DNA of 43,724 bases, taken from Pseudoflavonifractor phocaeensis (GTDB lineage: Bacteria > Bacillota > Clostridia > Oscillospirales > Oscillospiraceae). How positions within the stretch are numbered: position 1 is the first letter of the stretch; every line of letters begins with the position of its first letter. The DNA lies in assembly GCF_021531815.1 (NCBI RefSeq), contig NZ_JADYUM010000020.1, forward strand, positions 1 through 43,724, read 5' to 3'. Of the stretch, positions 15,951-24,371 are shown in pieces. The notes below the pieces were generated by a model. That model saw only the letters and a list, made by a program, of their open reading frames with translations. It was not told the origin of the DNA and made no database searches. A program made the position numbers and the translations under genes.

Positions 15951-16481
15951 ATCGCTAACACAGGTCATCAAACCAACGAAGAAATCCGGGATAAGGAGGT
16001 CCGCCTGATCTCTGAGTCCGGCGAACAGCTGGGCATCATGTCCTCCCAGGAGGCTCTGCGCCTGGCCGAGGAACGGAGCCTGGATCTGGTGAAGATCTCT
16101 CCCAACGCCGTGCCCCCCGTGTGCAAGCTCATGGATTACGGCAAGTACCGGTTCGAGCAGACCAAGCGCGAGAAGGAAGCCCGCAAGAACCAGCGCGTGG
16201 TGGAGATCAAAGAGGTCCGGATGTCCCCCAGCATCGACGTCAACGACTTCAACGTGAAGCTGCGCAACGCCCAAAAGTTTTTGTCCGAAGGCAACCGCTG
16301 CAAGGTCACCGTCCGCTTCCGCGGTCGTGAGATGGCCCACACCAATATTGGCCAGGACCTGCTGCTCAAATTTGCTGAGGAGTGCGGCGAGGTCGCCGTG
16401 ATGGACAAGAGCCCCAAGTTGGAGGGCCGGCACATGTCCATCTTCCTGTCCCCCAAGCCCGCAAAGGATGCGAAAAAGTAA
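15951..16481 (+). CDS. infC: Translation initiation factor IF-3 (AUC start codon)
   Basis: IF-3 binds the 30S subunit and checks start codons. The first in-frame ATG (16038) would remove 29 conserved residues, including NEEIRDKEVRLISESGEQLG. Reading upstream, GGAGG at 15937-15941 stands 9 bases before an ATC at 15951, giving 176 residues, the family norm. A rare AUU/AUC-type start is the known hallmark of infC: IF-3 itself rejects it, so the factor limits its own synthesis. The N-domain has LDLVKISPNAVPPVCKLMDY, the linker EKEARKNQRVVEIKEVRMSP, and the C-domain KVTVRFRGREMAHTNIG. It leads the operon infC-rpmI-rplT (gaps 18 and 20 bases). Confidence 0.95.
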   Translation: MANTGHQTNEEIRDKEVRLISESGEQLGIMSSQEALRLAEERSLDLVKISPNAVPPVCKLMDYGKYRFEQTKREKEARKNQRVVEIKEVRMSPSIDVNDFNVKLRNAQKFLSEGNRCKVTVRFRGREMAHTNIGQDLLLKFAEECGEVAVMDKSPKLEGRHMSIFLSPKPAKDAKK

Positions 16482-16499
16482 GTAAAGGAGTTCTCTGTT

Positions 16500-16709
16500 A
16501 TGCCGAAGATCAAGATCAAGACTCATAGCGGCGCCAAGAAGCGTTTCTCCCTCACCAAGACCGGCAAGGTCAAGCGCGCCATGACCAAGAAGCGCCACCT
16601 GCTGAACGGCCACGGCAAGACCACCAAGCTGAAGCGGGCTCTGCGCGGCACCACCTATGCCGACAAGACCAATGAGGCCGCCATCAAGCGCATGATCCTG
16701 TACAAGTAA
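16500..16709 (+). CDS. rpmI: 50S ribosomal protein L35
   Basis: L35 is a small basic protein of the large ribosomal subunit. This copy has 69 residues and the family opening [20 protein letters not shown], followed by [17 protein letters not shown]. It lies 18 bases after infC with AAAGGAG upstream, and 20 bases before rplT, so all three are co-transcribed. The length and order match Firmicutes operons. The text KMKT-type start is the usual one and no alternative start is available. Confidence 0.97.
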   Translation: MPKIKIKTHSGAKKRFSLTKTGKVKRAMTKKRHLLNGHGKTTKLKRALRGTTYADKTNEAAIKRMILYK

Positions 16710-16729
16710 GAAGAGGGAGGGAATCAACT

Positions 16730-17086
16730 ATGGCACGTGTGAAAGGCGCGATGATGACGCGCAAGAGAAGAAACAAGATCCTCAAGCTGGCCAAGGGCTA
16801 CTGGGGTTCCAAGTCCAAGCACTACAAGATGGCCAACCAGGCCGTCATGAAGTCCGGCGTTTACGCCTATACCGGCCGCAAGCTGAAGAAGCGCGACTTC
16901 CGTCAGCTGTGGATCACCCGGATCAATGCCGCCTGCAAGCTCAACGGCATGAACTACTCCACCTTCATGAATGGCCTGAAGAAGTCCGGCATCGTCATCA
17001 ACCGCAAGATGCTGGCCGAGCTGGCTGTCAACGACAAGGCCGCTTTCACCCAGCTCACCGAGACCGCCAAGAAGGCCCTGGCCTGA
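16730..17086 (+). CDS. rplT: 50S ribosomal protein L20
   Basis: L20 is an early assembly protein of the large subunit that binds 23S rRNA. The 118-residue product begins [20 protein letters not shown] and contains [20 protein letters not shown] and [20 protein letters not shown], all typical. In Firmicutes L20 also represses this operon by binding the leader RNA, so it probably feeds back on the attenuator before infC. GGAGGG precedes ATG 16730. A strong terminator ends the operon 25 bases after the stop. Confidence 0.97.
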   Translation: MARVKGAMMTRKRRNKILKLAKGYWGSKSKHYKMANQAVMKSGVYAYTGRKLKKRDFRQLWITRINAACKLNGMNYSTFMNGLKKSGIVINRKMLAELAVNDKAAFTQLTETAKKALA

Positions 17087-17111
17087 TTCGGTCCGAACCG
17101 ACCGTTCCATT

Positions 17112-17146
17112 AAAGCGCCGCAGGATTACCGCCTGCGGCGCTTTTT
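17112..17146 (+). terminator. Terminator of the infC-rpmI-rplT operon
   Basis: A 10-bp GC stem GCGCCGCAGG / CCTGCGGCGC extended by three A-T pairs, loop of about 7 bases, ending in TTTTT. Confidence 0.9.
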
Positions 17147-17166
17147 ATGTCGCCGCTTTTCTCCTC

Positions 17167-17195
17167 TTTACCCGGCGGCCCCTTTGGAGTACAAT
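17167..17195 (+). promoter_or_regulatory. Predicted promoter of the threonine-aldolase-like gene
   Basis: TTTACC at 17167-17172 and TACAAT at 17190-17195, spacer 17 bases, 38 bases before the start codon. Confidence 0.55.
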
Positions 17196-17232
17196 GGATT
17201 TACACACACAAAACAACGGGAGGTCGAACCCC

Positions 17233-18261
17233 ATGATCCGCTTTGAATGTGACTACGCCACCGGCGCCCACCCCAAGGTGCTGGAGAAGCTGGTGGCCAC
17301 CAACCGGGAGGAGTGTCCCGGCTACGGTGTGGACAGCCACTGTACCCGGGCCGCCCAGCTGCTCCGGGACCTGTGCCGGGCTCCCCAGGCCGACATCCAC
17401 TTTCTGGTGGGCGGCACCCAGACCAACATGACAGTGATCGCCGCCGCCCTGCGCCCCCACCAGGGTGTGATCTGCACCCAGATGGGCCACATCAACGACC
17501 ACGAGACCGGAGCGGTGGAGGCCACCGGCCACAAGATCCTCCCTGTCCCCACCCAGGACGGCAAGCTCACCGCCCGCCAGGTGGCGGAGCTGTGCAAGGC
17601 CCACTACGAGGACCCCTCGGTGGAGCACAAGGTCCAGCCCGGCATGGTCTACCTCTCCCACCCCACTGAGATGGGCACCCTCTACACCCTGGAGGAGCTG
17701 GAGACCATCCGGAGGGTCTGCGACCAGTACCACCTGATGCTCTTTGTGGACGGGGCCCGGCTGGTCTACGGTCTGGCCGCCTCCGAGGTGACCCTCCCCG
17801 ACCTGGCCCGGCTGTGCGACGTGTTCTACCTAGGCGGCACCAAGGCGGGCCTCCTGTTCGGGGAGGCGGTGGTCATCACCAACGACGCCCTGAAAAGCGA
17901 CTTCCGCTACCTCATTAAGCAGAGGGGCGGCATGCTGGCCAAGGGCCGACTGCTGGGGGTCCAGTTCGAGGCCCTGCTGGAGGACGGCCTGTACCGGGAG
18001 ATCGGCCAAAAGGCGGTGGCCCAGGCCCAGCGGCTGCAAAAGGCCTTCCTGGACAAGGGCTGGGAGCTGCTCCTTCCCACCCCCACCAACCAGCAGTTTC
18101 CGGTGATCCCGGACCGGGCACTGGAGACTCTGAATCAGAAGTACAGCAGCTGCTTCTGGTGCAAAGTTGGCACGGACCGCACCGCCGTCCGCTTCTGCAC
18201 CGCCTGGTCCACCCGGGACGAGGATATTGACGCGCTGATCCAGGATCTGGCTCTTTTGTAA
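17233..18261 (+). CDS. Low-specificity threonine aldolase-like PLP enzyme (beta-eliminating lyase family)
   Basis: A fold-type I PLP enzyme of 342 residues that would cleave L-threonine or allo-threonine to glycine and acetaldehyde, or act on a similar beta-hydroxy amino acid. The frame is open upstream through rplT, but ATG 17233 has GGGAGG about 9 bases before it and starts MIRFECDYATGAHPKVLEKL, the family N-terminus. The PLP lysine is K204 in YLGGTKAGLLFGE, the pyridine-binding Asp is D173 in FVDGARL, and the stacking His is in MGHINDHETGAVE (85-97). Related genes are annotated as ltaE or as tryptophanase-like lyases, so the substrate stays open. It is a single-gene unit. Confidence 0.82.
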   Translation: MIRFECDYATGAHPKVLEKLVATNREECPGYGVDSHCTRAAQLLRDLCRAPQADIHFLVGGTQTNMTVIAAALRPHQGVICTQMGHINDHETGAVEATGHKILPVPTQDGKLTARQVAELCKAHYEDPSVEHKVQPGMVYLSHPTEMGTLYTLEELETIRRVCDQYHLMLFVDGARLVYGLAASEVTLPDLARLCDVFYLGGTKAGLLFGEAVVITNDALKSDFRYLIKQRGGMLAKGRLLGVQFEALLEDGLYREIGQKAVAQAQRLQKAFLDKGWELLLPTPTNQQFPVIPDRALETLNQKYSSCFWCKVGTDRTAVRFCTAWSTRDEDIDALIQDLALL

Positions 18262-18269
18262 GAGAAAAG

Positions 18270-18310
18270 AAAGCGCCGGAGGCGGACTGATAGTCCGCCT
18301 CCGGCGCTTT
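18270..18310. terminator. Bidirectional terminator
   Basis: A 19-bp perfect stem (18270-18288 with 18292-18310, loop GAT) between two convergent genes. It has T-rich edges on both strands and serves the PLP enzyme gene and the YjiH-family gene. Confidence 0.88.
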
Positions 18311-18321
18311 TATGACATTTG

Positions 18322-19632
18322 TTATAGCAGGACCAGTGCCACGGCGCCGGCCAGCAGGATGGACAGGATGACGCGCTCCACCCACAGGACCAGGATCTGG
18401 GGGATGGTCACGGGGATCTTGGTGGACAGGATACAGGGGATCACGGCGGAGAAGAACAGCAGCTCGGAGATGCAGACCACGGCAACCACATAGCGGGTGG
18501 CGAGGGCTGCCTCCACCACGAAGGCGGCGGGCAGGAACATCTCGGCGATGGTGGTAGCCAGGGCCTGGGCGGCCACCAGGGCCTCAGGCAGCTGGACCAC
18601 AGCGGTGAAGGGGTAGAAAATGTAGCCGATGATGTCAAACACGGGGGTAAACAGGGCGATCAGCATGCCCAGCAGACCGATGGACATAATGGTGGGCAGG
18701 ATATTGCTGACCATCCGCAGGCCGTCCTTGGTGTTGCGCCACACGTTGGCGGCGATGGAACCGGAGTTCTCCGCGGCGGTCAGGGCGTCGTCCACAGCCA
18801 CCTTGAACCGGTCCTTGGTCACGATCTCCTCGGGCTGGGGCGTGACGCCCTCCATGTACTCGTTGGGCACCTTAGAGGTGGGATAGATACGGGCCACAAT
18901 GGCGGTGACCACGAAGGTGATGACCAGGGTGGACCAGAAGTAGAAATTCCAGCGGTCCATCAGGTTCAGGGTCTTGGCCACTACCACCATGAAGGTGGTG
19001 GACACGGTGGAGAAGCCAGTGGCGATGATGAAGGCCTCCTTCTTGTTGTAGCGGCCCTCCTGGTACAGGCGGTCGGTGATGAGCAGCGCCAGGGAGTAGC
19101 TGCCCACGAAGGAAGCCACGGCGTCAATGGCGGAGCGGCCGGGAGTCTTCCAGACCTTACGCATTACGGGCTGGAGGAAGACGGCCACAAACTCCATCAG
19201 GCCGTAGTCCGTCAGGAAGGACAGGAACACCGCGCCGATGGGGATCAGGAAGCACAGGGAGCAGCACAGGGTCACAAACAGGAAGGGGAACAGGTCCGGA
19301 TTCTCATGGAGCTCGGCGGGGCCCAGGCCAAACACATACATGATGGCGCAGATCAGGCCGATCACCTTAAATACGGAGAACACGATGTTCTGGGCGCTCT
19401 TGTTCCAGGTCTTTTTGACAAAGGGCATGATCGCGCCCACCGCGATGACCACCAGAACCACATACTTCTGGTAGTCCCCCAACAGTCCGCGGATGATGGT
19501 GGTCAGATGGTCCAGGGGGATCGTGCTTTTTCCATTGTAGGTCACGCTGATAAAGAACATGAAGATACCCAGAGCACTGCACAGAATAAACTTTGCCGCT
19601 GCGGCAGTTCGGTTTGATTTCTTCTCTGCCAT
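18322..19632 (-). CDS. YjiH-family membrane protein (nucleoside-recognition/Gate domain)
   Basis: An integral membrane protein of 436 residues with about 10-11 hydrophobic segments. It resembles the YjiH family: an N-terminal IFMFFISVTYNGKSTIPLDH, the central Gate-type segment PGRSAIDAVASFVGSYSLAL and ATGFSTVSTTFMVVVAKTL, and a second Gate-like half from about residue 310 (SNILPTIMSIGLLGML). Gate-domain proteins are thought to move nucleosides or other small solutes, but no YjiH substrate is established that I know of. GGAGG precedes ATG 19632. It has its own promoter and lies downstream of the arginine operon in the same direction, separated by a strong terminator, so a link to arginine is only positional. 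Confidence 0.8.
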   Translation of the reverse strand: MAEKKSNRTAAAAKFILCSALGIFMFFISVTYNGKSTIPLDHLTTIIRGLLGDYQKYVVLVVIAVGAIMPFVKKTWNKSAQNIVFSVFKVIGLICAIMYVFGLGPAELHENPDLFPFLFVTLCCSLCFLIPIGAVFLSFLTDYGLMEFVAVFLQPVMRKVWKTPGRSAIDAVASFVGSYSLALLITDRLYQEGRYNKKEAFIIATGFSTVSTTFMVVVAKTLNLMDRWNFYFWSTLVITFVVTAIVARIYPTSKVPNEYMEGVTPQPEEIVTKDRFKVAVDDALTAAENSGSIAANVWRNTKDGLRMVSNILPTIMSIGLLGMLIALFTPVFDIIGYIFYPFTAVVQLPEALVAAQALATTIAEMFLPAAFVVEAALATRYVVAVVCISELLFFSAVIPCILSTKIPVTIPQILVLWVERVILSILLAGAVALVLL

Positions 19633-19751
19633 TTACTTTCCCTCCTTACAACATTGGGCCATTGCCGGAGCAAACGCCCGCATCCAAAACCGTGAAGCTC
19701 CCGAATATTCCCTCTCTCCCTTCCTTCTTCACGATTTCTTAACGCTCTAAT

Positions 19752-19779
19752 ATTATATCACGTTCCCGCCGTTGTGCAA
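19752..19779 (-). promoter_or_regulatory. Predicted promoter of the YjiH-family gene
   Basis: Read on the - strand, TTGCAC (19774-19779) and TATAAT (19752-19757) are separated by 16 bases, about 120 bases before the start codon. The surrounding stretch 19740-19840 is AT-rich. I see no further element in the 205-base spacer up to the argF terminator. Confidence 0.6.
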
Positions 19780-19838
19780 GCCGTTTTGTGCAATATAAGC
19801 ATTTTACTATAAGGTGTAGTGGTATTTTTTCGTCAAAA

Positions 19839-19873
19839 TAGAAAAACAGGACCGCCCGCGGGCGGTCCTGTTT
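19839..19873 (-). terminator. Terminator of the arg operon
   Basis: A perfect palindrome of 30 bases (19844-19873) begins 8 bases after the argF stop and is followed on the - strand by a short T-run. Confidence 0.88.
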
Positions 19874-19881
19874 CTTTCTCG

Positions 19882-20805
19882 TTATTCCTCGTCATCCTTC
19901 ATCAGCAGGTACATGACTGCCTTCTGGGCGTGGAGGCGGTTCTCCGCCTCGTCAAAGATCTCGCCGGCGTGGGCCTCAAAGACCTCGGCGGTGATCTCCT
20001 CCCCCCGGTGGGCGGGCAGGCAGTGCTGCACCATGCACTCGGGGTTGGTCAGAGCCATCAGCTCCTCGTTGACCTGGTAGCCGGCGAAGGCCTTGGCGCG
20101 GATGGCCCGCTCCTCCTCCTGGCCCATGGAGGCCCACACGTCGGTGAACACCACGTCGGCGCCCACGGCGGCCTCCTTGGGGGTGCGGTGGAGGGAGAAT
20201 TTGAACGTGGGATCGCTCTTGGTGAACTCCAGCACCCGGGGGTCGGGATCGTAGCCCTCGGGACAGGCCACCGACACCTCCATGCCGCACTTCAGGCCGC
20301 CCACGATCAGGGAGTTGGCCATGTTGTTGCCGTCGCCGATATAGCACATCTTCAGGCCCTCCAGGACAGCCTTGTGCTCCCGGATGGTCATCAGGTCTGC
20401 CAGCACCTGACAGGGATGGCAGAAATCGGTCAGCCCGTTGATAATGGGGATCTTGGTGTTTTGGGCCAGATTCTCCACTTCCTCCTGGGCGAAGGTGCGG
20501 ATCATGATGCCGTCGCAGTACCGGTCCAGCACCCGGGCGGTGTCCTGCACCGGCTCGCCCCGGCCGATCTGGCTCTCCTTGCCGGACAGGAACAGAGCGT
20601 GGCCGCCCAGCTGGAACATGCCCGTCTCAAAGGACACCCGGGTACGGGTGGAGTTCTTCTCAAAGATCATGGCCAGGGTCTTGCCCCGGAGATAGTCGTG
20701 GGGGATGCGGTGCTTCTGGTCGTACTTCAGCTGGTCCGCCGTATTCAGGATCTTGATGATGTCCTCCTTGGACAGGTCCAGCAGCTTCAATAAATCCTTT
20801 GTCAT
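19882..20805 (-). CDS. argF: Ornithine carbamoyltransferase
   Basis: ArgF joins ornithine and carbamoyl phosphate to make citrulline. The product from ATG 20805 is 307 residues, starting MTKDLLKLLDLSKEDI as in the family. The carbamoyl-phosphate loop STRTR is at 52-56, HPCQ at 130-133, and HCLPAHR near 264 closes the ornithine site with its catalytic Cys. It is the last gene of the leftward arg cluster, 120 bases after argD, and is followed by a strong terminator. A start six codons upstream is possible but lacks a better ribosome site. An aspartate carbamoyltransferase is excluded by the HCLPAHR motif. Confidence 0.96.
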   Translation of the reverse strand: MTKDLLKLLDLSKEDIIKILNTADQLKYDQKHRIPHDYLRGKTLAMIFEKNSTRTRVSFETGMFQLGGHALFLSGKESQIGRGEPVQDTARVLDRYCDGIMIRTFAQEEVENLAQNTKIPIINGLTDFCHPCQVLADLMTIREHKAVLEGLKMCYIGDGNNMANSLIVGGLKCGMEVSVACPEGYDPDPRVLEFTKSDPTFKFSLHRTPKEAAVGADVVFTDVWASMGQEEERAIRAKAFAGYQVNEELMALTNPECMVQHCLPAHRGEEITAEVFEAHAGEIFDEAENRLHAQKAVMYLLMKDDEE

Positions 20806-20925
20806 TTCATAACCCCCTGCCAAACGCAGAATTCAAAATGCAGGACTCAGGCATATTCCATCCTGTTTCCTCAAAACGCCCTTGCAATGCCCGCTGCGCA
20901 TTTCGCATAGGGGCTTTTCCTTCCG

Positions 20926-22104
20926 TTACGCCAGAGTCACCTTCATGATGGCCAGGCCCTTGTCCATCTCCTCCTTGGTGATGACCAGGGGGGGCAGCAG
21001 CCGCAGGCCGGGTCCGGCGGTGAGGATCAGCAGGCCGCTGTCCACCAGCTTGGCGGCCAGTTCCTTATTGCTCTTGTCCCCCTTGACCTCGATGCCCAGC
21101 ATCAGGCCCATGCCCCGGACAGCGCCCAGGCAGGGCAGGTCCATGGCCTCGATCTGGCCGCGGAGATAGTCGCCCTTCTCCTTGACCTGGGCCAGGAAGC
21201 TGTCGTCCAGGGTGTCCAGCACATAGCAGGCCGCGGCGGCAGCCACAGGGTTTCCGCCGAAGGTGGTCCCGTGGGTGCCGGGGGTGAAGACGTTCCGGCA
21301 CTTCTCATTGGCCATCACGCCGCCGAAGGGCAGGCCGCCGGCAATGCCCTTGGCGAAGGACACCACGTCGGGCTGGATGCCGTACTGCTGGAAGGCAAAC
21401 AGGGTGCCGGGGCGGCCCACGCCGCTCTGGACCTCGTCGATAAGGAGCAACCAATCCCGCTTGGCGCACAGGTCGGCCACCTTCCGGACGAACTCCTGGT
21501 CCAGAGGCATCACGCCGCCCTCGCCCTGGATCAGCTCCATCATGACGCCGCAGACGTCATGGCCCGCCACCGCCTCCACGCTGTCCAGATCGTTGGCGTC
21601 GGCGTAGCGGAAGCCCTCGGTAAAGGGGAAGAAGTAGTCGTGGAACTTGTCCTGACCGGTGGCGGCCAGGGTGGTGATGGTACGGCCATGGAAGGAGTTG
21701 TGCAGGGTGATGATGGTGCCCCGGCCCTTGCCGTACTTGTCGTAGGAGTACTTGCGGGCCAGCTTGATCATGGCCTCGTTGGCCTCGGCGCCGGAGTTGG
21801 AGAACATCACGTTGGACATCCCGGTCCGGACGCACAGCTTCTGCGCCACCTTGGCGTAAGGCTCGGCGTAAAACAGGTTGGAGATGTGGCCCAGCTTGGC
21901 CGCCTGGGCCGTCACCGCCTCCACCCACCCCTGGTTCCCGTGGCCCAGGGAGGTGACGCCAATGCCGGCGGTGAAATCGATATACTCCTTGCCCTCCGTG
22001 TCCCAGAGGGTGGCGCCCTTGCCGTGGTCAATGGCCACGGGGAACCGGCCGTAGGAGTGCATTACATATTGCTCGTCCAGAGCCTTGATCTCTTCAAATG
22101 TCAT
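20926..22104 (-). CDS. argD: Acetylornithine aminotransferase
   Basis: A class III PLP aminotransferase of 392 residues that converts N-acetylglutamate semialdehyde to N-acetylornithine with glutamate as donor. ATG 22104 is chosen because AAAGGAG lies at the right distance; an ATG 42 bases upstream has none. Signature blocks are NSGAEANEAMIKLARKY, SFHGRTITTLAATGQ, LLIDEVQSGVGRPGTLFAFQ and VVSFAKGIAGGLPFG with the PLP lysine K252, then THGTTFGGNPVAAAAA. It sits 50 bases after argB in the arg operon, so arginine synthesis is a firmer role than a general ornithine transaminase. Confidence 0.95.
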   Translation of the reverse strand: MTFEEIKALDEQYVMHSYGRFPVAIDHGKGATLWDTEGKEYIDFTAGIGVTSLGHGNQGWVEAVTAQAAKLGHISNLFYAEPYAKVAQKLCVRTGMSNVMFSNSGAEANEAMIKLARKYSYDKYGKGRGTIITLHNSFHGRTITTLAATGQDKFHDYFFPFTEGFRYADANDLDSVEAVAGHDVCGVMMELIQGEGGVMPLDQEFVRKVADLCAKRDWLLLIDEVQSGVGRPGTLFAFQQYGIQPDVVSFAKGIAGGLPFGGVMANEKCRNVFTPGTHGTTFGGNPVAAAAACYVLDTLDDSFLAQVKEKGDYLRGQIEAMDLPCLGAVRGMGLMLGIEVKGDKSNKELAAKLVDSGLLILTAGPGLRLLPPLVITKEEMDKGLAIMKVTLA

Positions 22105-22154
22105 GTTTGATTCTCCTTTATCTGCAAAAGCGGCATGCCATGGCACATCTGCCC

Positions 22155-23012
22155 TCAGTTGACCAGCATGGTGCCGATGCCCGCGTCGGACAGCAGCTCG
22201 ATGAGGATGGAGTGGGCCACCCGGCCGTCCAGAATGGTGGCCGACTTGACGCCGGAGCGCACCGCCTCCACGCAGCAGTCCACCTTGGGGATCATACCGC
22301 CGGAGATCACGCCCTCCCGCACCAGGGCGGGGACATAGGAGAGCTGGAGTTCAGAAATCAGGGTGGACTCGTCCTTGGGGTCGCGGAGCAGGCCCCGGAC
22401 GTCGGTGAGGAGGAGCAGCTTCTCCGCCTTCAGCGCCACAGCCAGCTTGGCGGCGGCGGTATCGGCGTTGATGTTGTAGGAGGTGTCGGCGTCCTCCCCC
22501 TGGGCCACGGTGGAGATCACGGGGATATAGCCCCGCTCCAGGGCGTCCACCACGGGCCGGGGGTCCACACGGGTGATCTCGCCCACCATGCCGTACTTCT
22601 CGTCCAGCTTCTTGGCCCGGAGCATGGCGCCGTCCACGCCGCACAGGCCCAGGGCCCGGCCGCCCAGGCGGTTCAGGGTGGCCACCAGGTCCTTGTTCAC
22701 CCGGCCGCACAGCACCTGCTGGACGATGTCCATGGTCTCCTGGTCGGTGTAGCGCAGGCCGTCCACAAATTTGGACTCCTTGCCCACCTTCTTGAGCATC
22801 TCGCTGATCTCCGGGCCGCCCCCGTGGACCACCACCACATGGATGCCCACCAGGTTCAGCAGGATGATGTCGGAGATGACCGCCCGGCGCAGCTCCTCGG
22901 ACACCATGGCGTTGCCGCCGTATTTCACCACAATGGTCTTGCCGTAGTATTTCTGGATGTAGGGCAGGGCCTCAGCCAGTACCTGGGTCCGGTCCACCTC
23001 GTTGAAGGACAT
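22155..23012 (-). CDS. argB: Acetylglutamate kinase
   Basis: An amino-acid-kinase-fold enzyme of 285 residues that phosphorylates N-acetylglutamate. The glycine-rich ATP site is VVKYGGNAM (28-36) and VVHGGGPEIS (61-70). NINADTAAAKLAVALKAEKL and LLTDVRGLL follow, and GGMIPKVDCCVEAVRSGV carries the C-terminal substrate contact. The short N-terminal extension SFNEVDRTQVLAEALPYI resembles the helix found in arginine-feedback-inhibited kinases, which suggests direct inhibition by arginine; that is inference. ATG 23012 follows GGGGGAG and is preferred to a start 36 bases upstream. Gaps are 54 bases from argJ and 50 bases to argD. Confidence 0.96.
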   Translation of the reverse strand: MSFNEVDRTQVLAEALPYIQKYYGKTIVVKYGGNAMVSEELRRAVISDIILLNLVGIHVVVVHGGGPEISEMLKKVGKESKFVDGLRYTDQETMDIVQQVLCGRVNKDLVATLNRLGGRALGLCGVDGAMLRAKKLDEKYGMVGEITRVDPRPVVDALERGYIPVISTVAQGEDADTSYNINADTAAAKLAVALKAEKLLLLTDVRGLLRDPKDESTLISELQLSYVPALVREGVISGGMIPKVDCCVEAVRSGVKSATILDGRVAHSILIELLSDAGIGTMLVN

Positions 23013-23066
23013 GGGTAGCTCCCCCTTTTTATTTTGTTTCCTTGGCAACCGGACGCGGAAAAATCA

Positions 23067-24290
23067 TCAAGTCCGGTAGTCGCCGTTGATCTTCACATAA
23101 TCGTAGGTCAAATCGCAGCCCCAGCACTCGGCGGACTCCTCGCCCTCGTTCAGGCTGACGGCGATGACCACTTCCTTCTGGGACAGGATCTCTTTGGCCT
23201 TGTCCTCGTCAAAGTTCACCTGCTCGCCCTGCTCGCACACCAGGATCTCCCCAGCGCAGGACTGGAAGGACACGTCCACATGCTCGGGACGGAAGGGGGC
23301 CTTGGAGTAGCCCATGGCGCACAGCACCCGGCCCCAGTTGGCGTCGGCCCCAAACATGGCCGCCTTCACCAGGGAGGAGCCCACCACGGCCTTTGCCAGC
23401 CGCTCGGCGCTCTCCTCGCTGCGGGCCCCCACCATCTTGCAGGTGATCAGCCGGCTGGCGCCCTCGCCGTCCCCGGCGATGGCCCGGGAGAGGGTGCGGC
23501 ACACATGGTCCAGGGCGGCCTTGAAGGTCTCGTAGTCCTCATCCTTCCACTCGATGAGGGGGTTGCCCGCCATGCCGTTGGCCAGCACCACGCAGGTGTC
23601 GTTGGTGGAGGTGTCCCCGTCCACGGTGACCCGGTTGAAGGTCTTGGACACCACCTCCCGGAGGGCGTCCTCCAGCATCTCATGGGTGATGGCGCAGTCG
23701 GTGGTGATAAAGGCCAGCATGGTGCCCATGTTGGGGTGGATCATGCCGGAGCCCTTGGCGATGGCCCCCAGCTTGACCTCCTTGCCCCCGATGGTCAGGG
23801 AGACGGCGAGTTCCTTCTTCACCGTGTCGGTGGTCATGATGGCGTGGGCCGCGGCATCGGAGCCGTTCCCGTTCAGGGCGGCGGCGGCAGCGGGCATCCC
23901 CGCCTGGATGGCGGCGATGTTGATGGTCTGGCCGATGACGCCGGTGGAGGCCACCACAAAGTCCTCCGGCTCCCGGCCGGTGGCGGCGGCCGCCGCGGCG
24001 CACATGGCCTCGGCGTTCTCATGGCTCATGGGGCAGCAGGCGTTGGCGTTGCCGCTGTTGGCCACCACGCCCCAGGCCACCCCGTTCTCCAGGTGGTCCA
24101 TGGTGACGTACAGGGGGGCCGCCTTCACCCGGTTCAGGGTGTAGGTGGCGGCGGCGGTGCACTCCTTCTCCGACAGGATCAGGGCCAGGTCGTTCTTATC
24201 CGGGCTGCTGCCCGCCTTGACGCCGCAGTGGACGCCGGAGGCGGCAAAGCCCTGGGCGGCACACACGCCGCCGGAAATTTCCTTTAACAT
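23067..24290 (-). CDS. argJ: Bifunctional ornithine acetyltransferase / N-acetylglutamate synthase
   Basis: ArgJ moves the acetyl group from N-acetylornithine to glutamate, which recycles acetyl and can replace ArgA and ArgE. The 407-residue precursor cuts itself before a Thr that becomes the nucleophile. That site is KGSGMIHPNMGTMLAFITTD, with Thr190; here the preceding residue is Gly where many relatives have Ala. Other family texts are VANSGNANAC, STGVIGQ, TVDGDTSTNDTC and ANWGRVLCAMGYS. The N-terminus is GGVCAAQGFAASGVHCGVK. Neither argA nor argE is in the cluster, so a bifunctional role is likely. The gene is 81 bases after argC. Confidence 0.95.
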   Translation of the reverse strand: MLKEISGGVCAAQGFAASGVHCGVKAGSSPDKNDLALILSEKECTAAATYTLNRVKAAPLYVTMDHLENGVAWGVVANSGNANACCPMSHENAEAMCAAAAAATGREPEDFVVASTGVIGQTINIAAIQAGMPAAAAALNGNGSDAAAHAIMTTDTVKKELAVSLTIGGKEVKLGAIAKGSGMIHPNMGTMLAFITTDCAITHEMLEDALREVVSKTFNRVTVDGDTSTNDTCVVLANGMAGNPLIEWKDEDYETFKAALDHVCRTLSRAIAGDGEGASRLITCKMVGARSEESAERLAKAVVGSSLVKAAMFGADANWGRVLCAMGYSKAPFRPEHVDVSFQSCAGEILVCEQGEQVNFDEDKAKEILSQKEVVIAVSLNEGEESAECWGCDLTYDYVKINGDYRT

Positions 24291-24371
24291 ATCGGTCGTC
24301 TCCTTGCAAGTTGAATGAGCGGCCCGGGGCCGCCGTCTATTCCAATGGGAGGCTGCGGGCCGCCCCTGCGC

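Noticed and set aside
16909-17232. Long N-terminal extension of the threonine-aldolase-like gene
   Set aside because: It reads through rplT in another frame and through the operon terminator; ATG 17233 has the ribosome site and the family N-terminus.
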